A stretch of 64,000 nt of DNA from Canna indica (Eukaryota > Streptophyta > Magnoliopsida > Zingiberales > Cannaceae): assembly GCA_034359265.1 (NCBI GenBank), contig CP136890.1, positions 89,429,501 through 89,493,500 on the forward strand. Direction: 5' to 3'. The position numbers and the translations under genes were made by a program. Below, piece after piece: positions 62,458 to 64,000 of this stretch. The notes beneath the pieces are model-generated. The model had not been told where the DNA came from. It saw nothing but the letters and a program-made list of their open reading frames with translations, and did not search any database. Position 1 is the first letter of the stretch; each line of letters starts with the position of its first letter.

Positions 62458-64000
62458 ATTTTTAATATTCCTGCATCATTACTGTTTGATACTGGTTCTA
62501 CCCATTCCTTTATTGCTCCTCATATGATTGAAAAGTTGAATATGGAGCCTACACCTAGTGCGACGAGCCTGGCCGTGCATACACCATCTGGGGATGTGCT
62601 AGTGTCGGAGTTACAGTTGAGTGGGTGTAGACTCGGCTTTGGTGGCCATGTTTGTTTAGCTGATCTGTTGGTGTTAGACTTCTCTGAGTTTGATATTATT
62701 CTGGGTATGGATTGGCTTTCTGCCAATCATGCTAAAGTTGACTGTCATGGGAAGACTGTAACAATATCACCTTCAGGATTGCCTTCATTTGAGTTCTTGG
62801 GAGTGAAAGAATCCATGACTCATCTAATCTCAGCACTGCAGGCCCGACGATTGCTAGCTCAGGGGTGCCTTGGTTTTGTTGCTTCATTGGTGGGCACTTC
62901 CGAAAGCAGTCAGAGTCGGCTTGAGGATCTACCTGTGGTATGTGATTTTCCGAATGTATTCCCGGATGAGTTACCAGGATTACCCCCGGTGCGTCAGACG
63001 GACTTCACCATTGATTTGCATCCTGGTACCGCTCCTATCTCGAAGGCACCGTACAGAATGGCGCCTAAGGAGTTAGAGGAGCTGAAAGAGCAGCTGCAGG
63101 AGCTGTTGGATAAAGGGTTCATCCGACCCAGTGTCTCACCCTGGGGAGCTCCAGTGTTGTTTGTAAAGAAGAAGGATGGCTCTATGAGGCTTTGCATTGA
63201 TTATAGACAGCTGAACTCGGTGACTATAAAGAATAGATACCCTCTTCCCAGGATCGATGATCTGTTTGATCAGTTGCAGGGGACGAGTGTGTACTCCAAG
63301 ATTGATTTGAGATCAGGCTATCATCAGCTCAGAGTTAGAGATGAGGATGTTCAGAAGACTGCATTCAGGACTCGCTATGGGCACTACGAGTTCTTGGTTA
63401 TGTCGTTTGGGTTGACCAATACACCAGCAGCATTTATGAACTTGATGAACCGCATTTTCATGGGCTTTCTTGATCGGTTCGTCGTGGTGTTCATTGATGA
63501 TATTTTGGTGTACTCTCGCAGTGAGGAAGAGCATGAAGAGCATTTGAGGATGGTGCTTGATGTGCTAAGGAAAGAGCAGTTGTATGTCAAATTCAGCAAG
63601 TGTGCTTTTTGGTTGAAGGAAGTTAGCTTCCTTGGTCATGTGATTTCTGGAGTCGGCATTGCAGTAGATTCTCAAAAGATTAATGCAGTGTCCGAGTGGC
63701 AAAGGCCTAGGACAGTCCACGAGATTTGGAGTTTCTTGGGACTAGCAGGCTATTACCGGCGATTTGTTGAAGGTTTCTCAAAGATCGCCTCACCCTTGAC
63801 TAGATTGACAAAGAAATGGGTGAAATTTGTTTGGGATGACCGGTGCGAGGCGAGCTTCCATGAGCTCAAGAGGCGGCTCACTAGTGCACCTGTTTTGGTA
63901 GTTCCATCTGGATGTGACGGGTTTGTGTTGTTTACAGACGCCTCCATTCAGGGACTTGGAGCTGTGTTGATGCAGCATGAGAGAGTAGTTGCTTATGCTT
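62458..64000 (+). CDS. Gypsy pol (protease, reverse transcriptase, start of RNase H), partial
   Basis: The frame is open from just after the last gag TAG to the window edge, more than 510 codons. It shows the protease ([31 protein letters not shown]), reverse transcriptase ([72 protein letters not shown]) and the beginning of RNase H ([16 protein letters not shown]). It would normally be expressed as one protein with gag. The intact pol beside a gag with four nonsense codons is notable. Domain features fit Ty3/gypsy, probably a chromovirus of Tekay/Del type; integrase lies outside the window. Confidence 0.93.
   Translation, partial: MFNIPASLLFDTGSTHSFIAPHMIEKLNMEPTPSATSLAVHTPSGDVLVSELQLSGCRLGFGGHVCLADLLVLDFSEFDIILGMDWLSANHAKVDCHGKTVTISPSGLPSFEFLGVKESMTHLISALQARRLLAQGCLGFVASLVGTSESSQSRLEDLPVVCDFPNVFPDELPGLPPVRQTDFTIDLHPGTAPISKAPYRMAPKELEELKEQLQELLDKGFIRPSVSPWGAPVLFVKKKDGSMRLCIDYRQLNSVTIKNRYPLPRIDDLFDQLQGTSVYSKIDLRSGYHQLRVRDEDVQKTAFRTRYGHYEFLVMSFGLTNTPAAFMNLMNRIFMGFLDRFVVVFIDDILVYSRSEEEHEEHLRMVLDVLRKEQLYVKFSKCAFWLKEVSFLGHVISGVGIAVDSQKINAVSEWQRPRTVHEIWSFLGLAGYYRRFVEGFSKIASPLTRLTKKWVKFVWDDRCEASFHELKRRLTSAPVLVVPSGCDGFVLFTDASIQGLGAVLMQHERVVAYA

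Overview
The window is nuclear DNA of a flowering plant. Supporting signs are spliced transposase genes, CACTA, hAT, LINE, Copia and Ty3/gypsy elements, an endogenous plant pararetrovirus, and one intact plant-type DUF241 gene. The species cannot be named from the sequence. About nine tenths of the window is mobile or viral DNA in nested layers, with almost no ordinary host gene space.

Positions 1-12406 are AT-rich repeats of about 0.73-0.8 kb. One unit is split by a long-inverted-repeat (foldback-type) element at 3271-12033, flanked by TATAATA. That element is itself interrupted by a Copia solo LTR (3444-5235) and a + strand CACTA element (CACTA-1, 5795-11713, target duplication ACC). CACTA-1 has a decayed transposase, a 1188-bp tandem duplication and a large internal deletion. 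A second, fuller CACTA element (CACTA-2, 12407-19408) lies on the - strand. It keeps a broken TNP2-like transposase and a five-exon second gene with a single nonsense codon.

Positions 19409-28444 are the remains of a - strand Copia element: LTR fragment, purine tract, long noncoding part and broken gag. It has no pol and contains a hAT element (20726-24774) whose four-exon transposase is intact except for one frameshift.

Positions 28445-40114 are an endogenous badna/tungro-like pararetrovirus locus. It holds a deleted partial copy, then a nearly genome-length copy with an uninterrupted 1943-residue polyprotein, a 136-residue ORF2, a downstream 146-residue ORF, a promoter region and a tRNA-Met primer-binding site. 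A third, deleted copy in reverse orientation follows. The reverse copy makes a perfect-length 1156-bp inverted repeat with the main copy, and promoter-like TATA boxes precede both arms.

Positions 40115-50505 hold the only intact host-like gene, a DUF241/BPS1-type gene (40605-41468, - strand), and a diverged partial duplicate of its 3' side. That duplicate is split by a near full-length LINE (43693-49965) with a 14-bp target duplication and a T tract at the 3' end. Positions 50506-64000 are retrotransposon debris: a Copia gag fragment split by a gypsy solo LTR with a perfect GAGGA duplication, a MITE, an old LTR with minisatellites, one truncated gypsy LTR, and a Ty3/gypsy element inserted in that LTR whose pol frame runs off the window edge.
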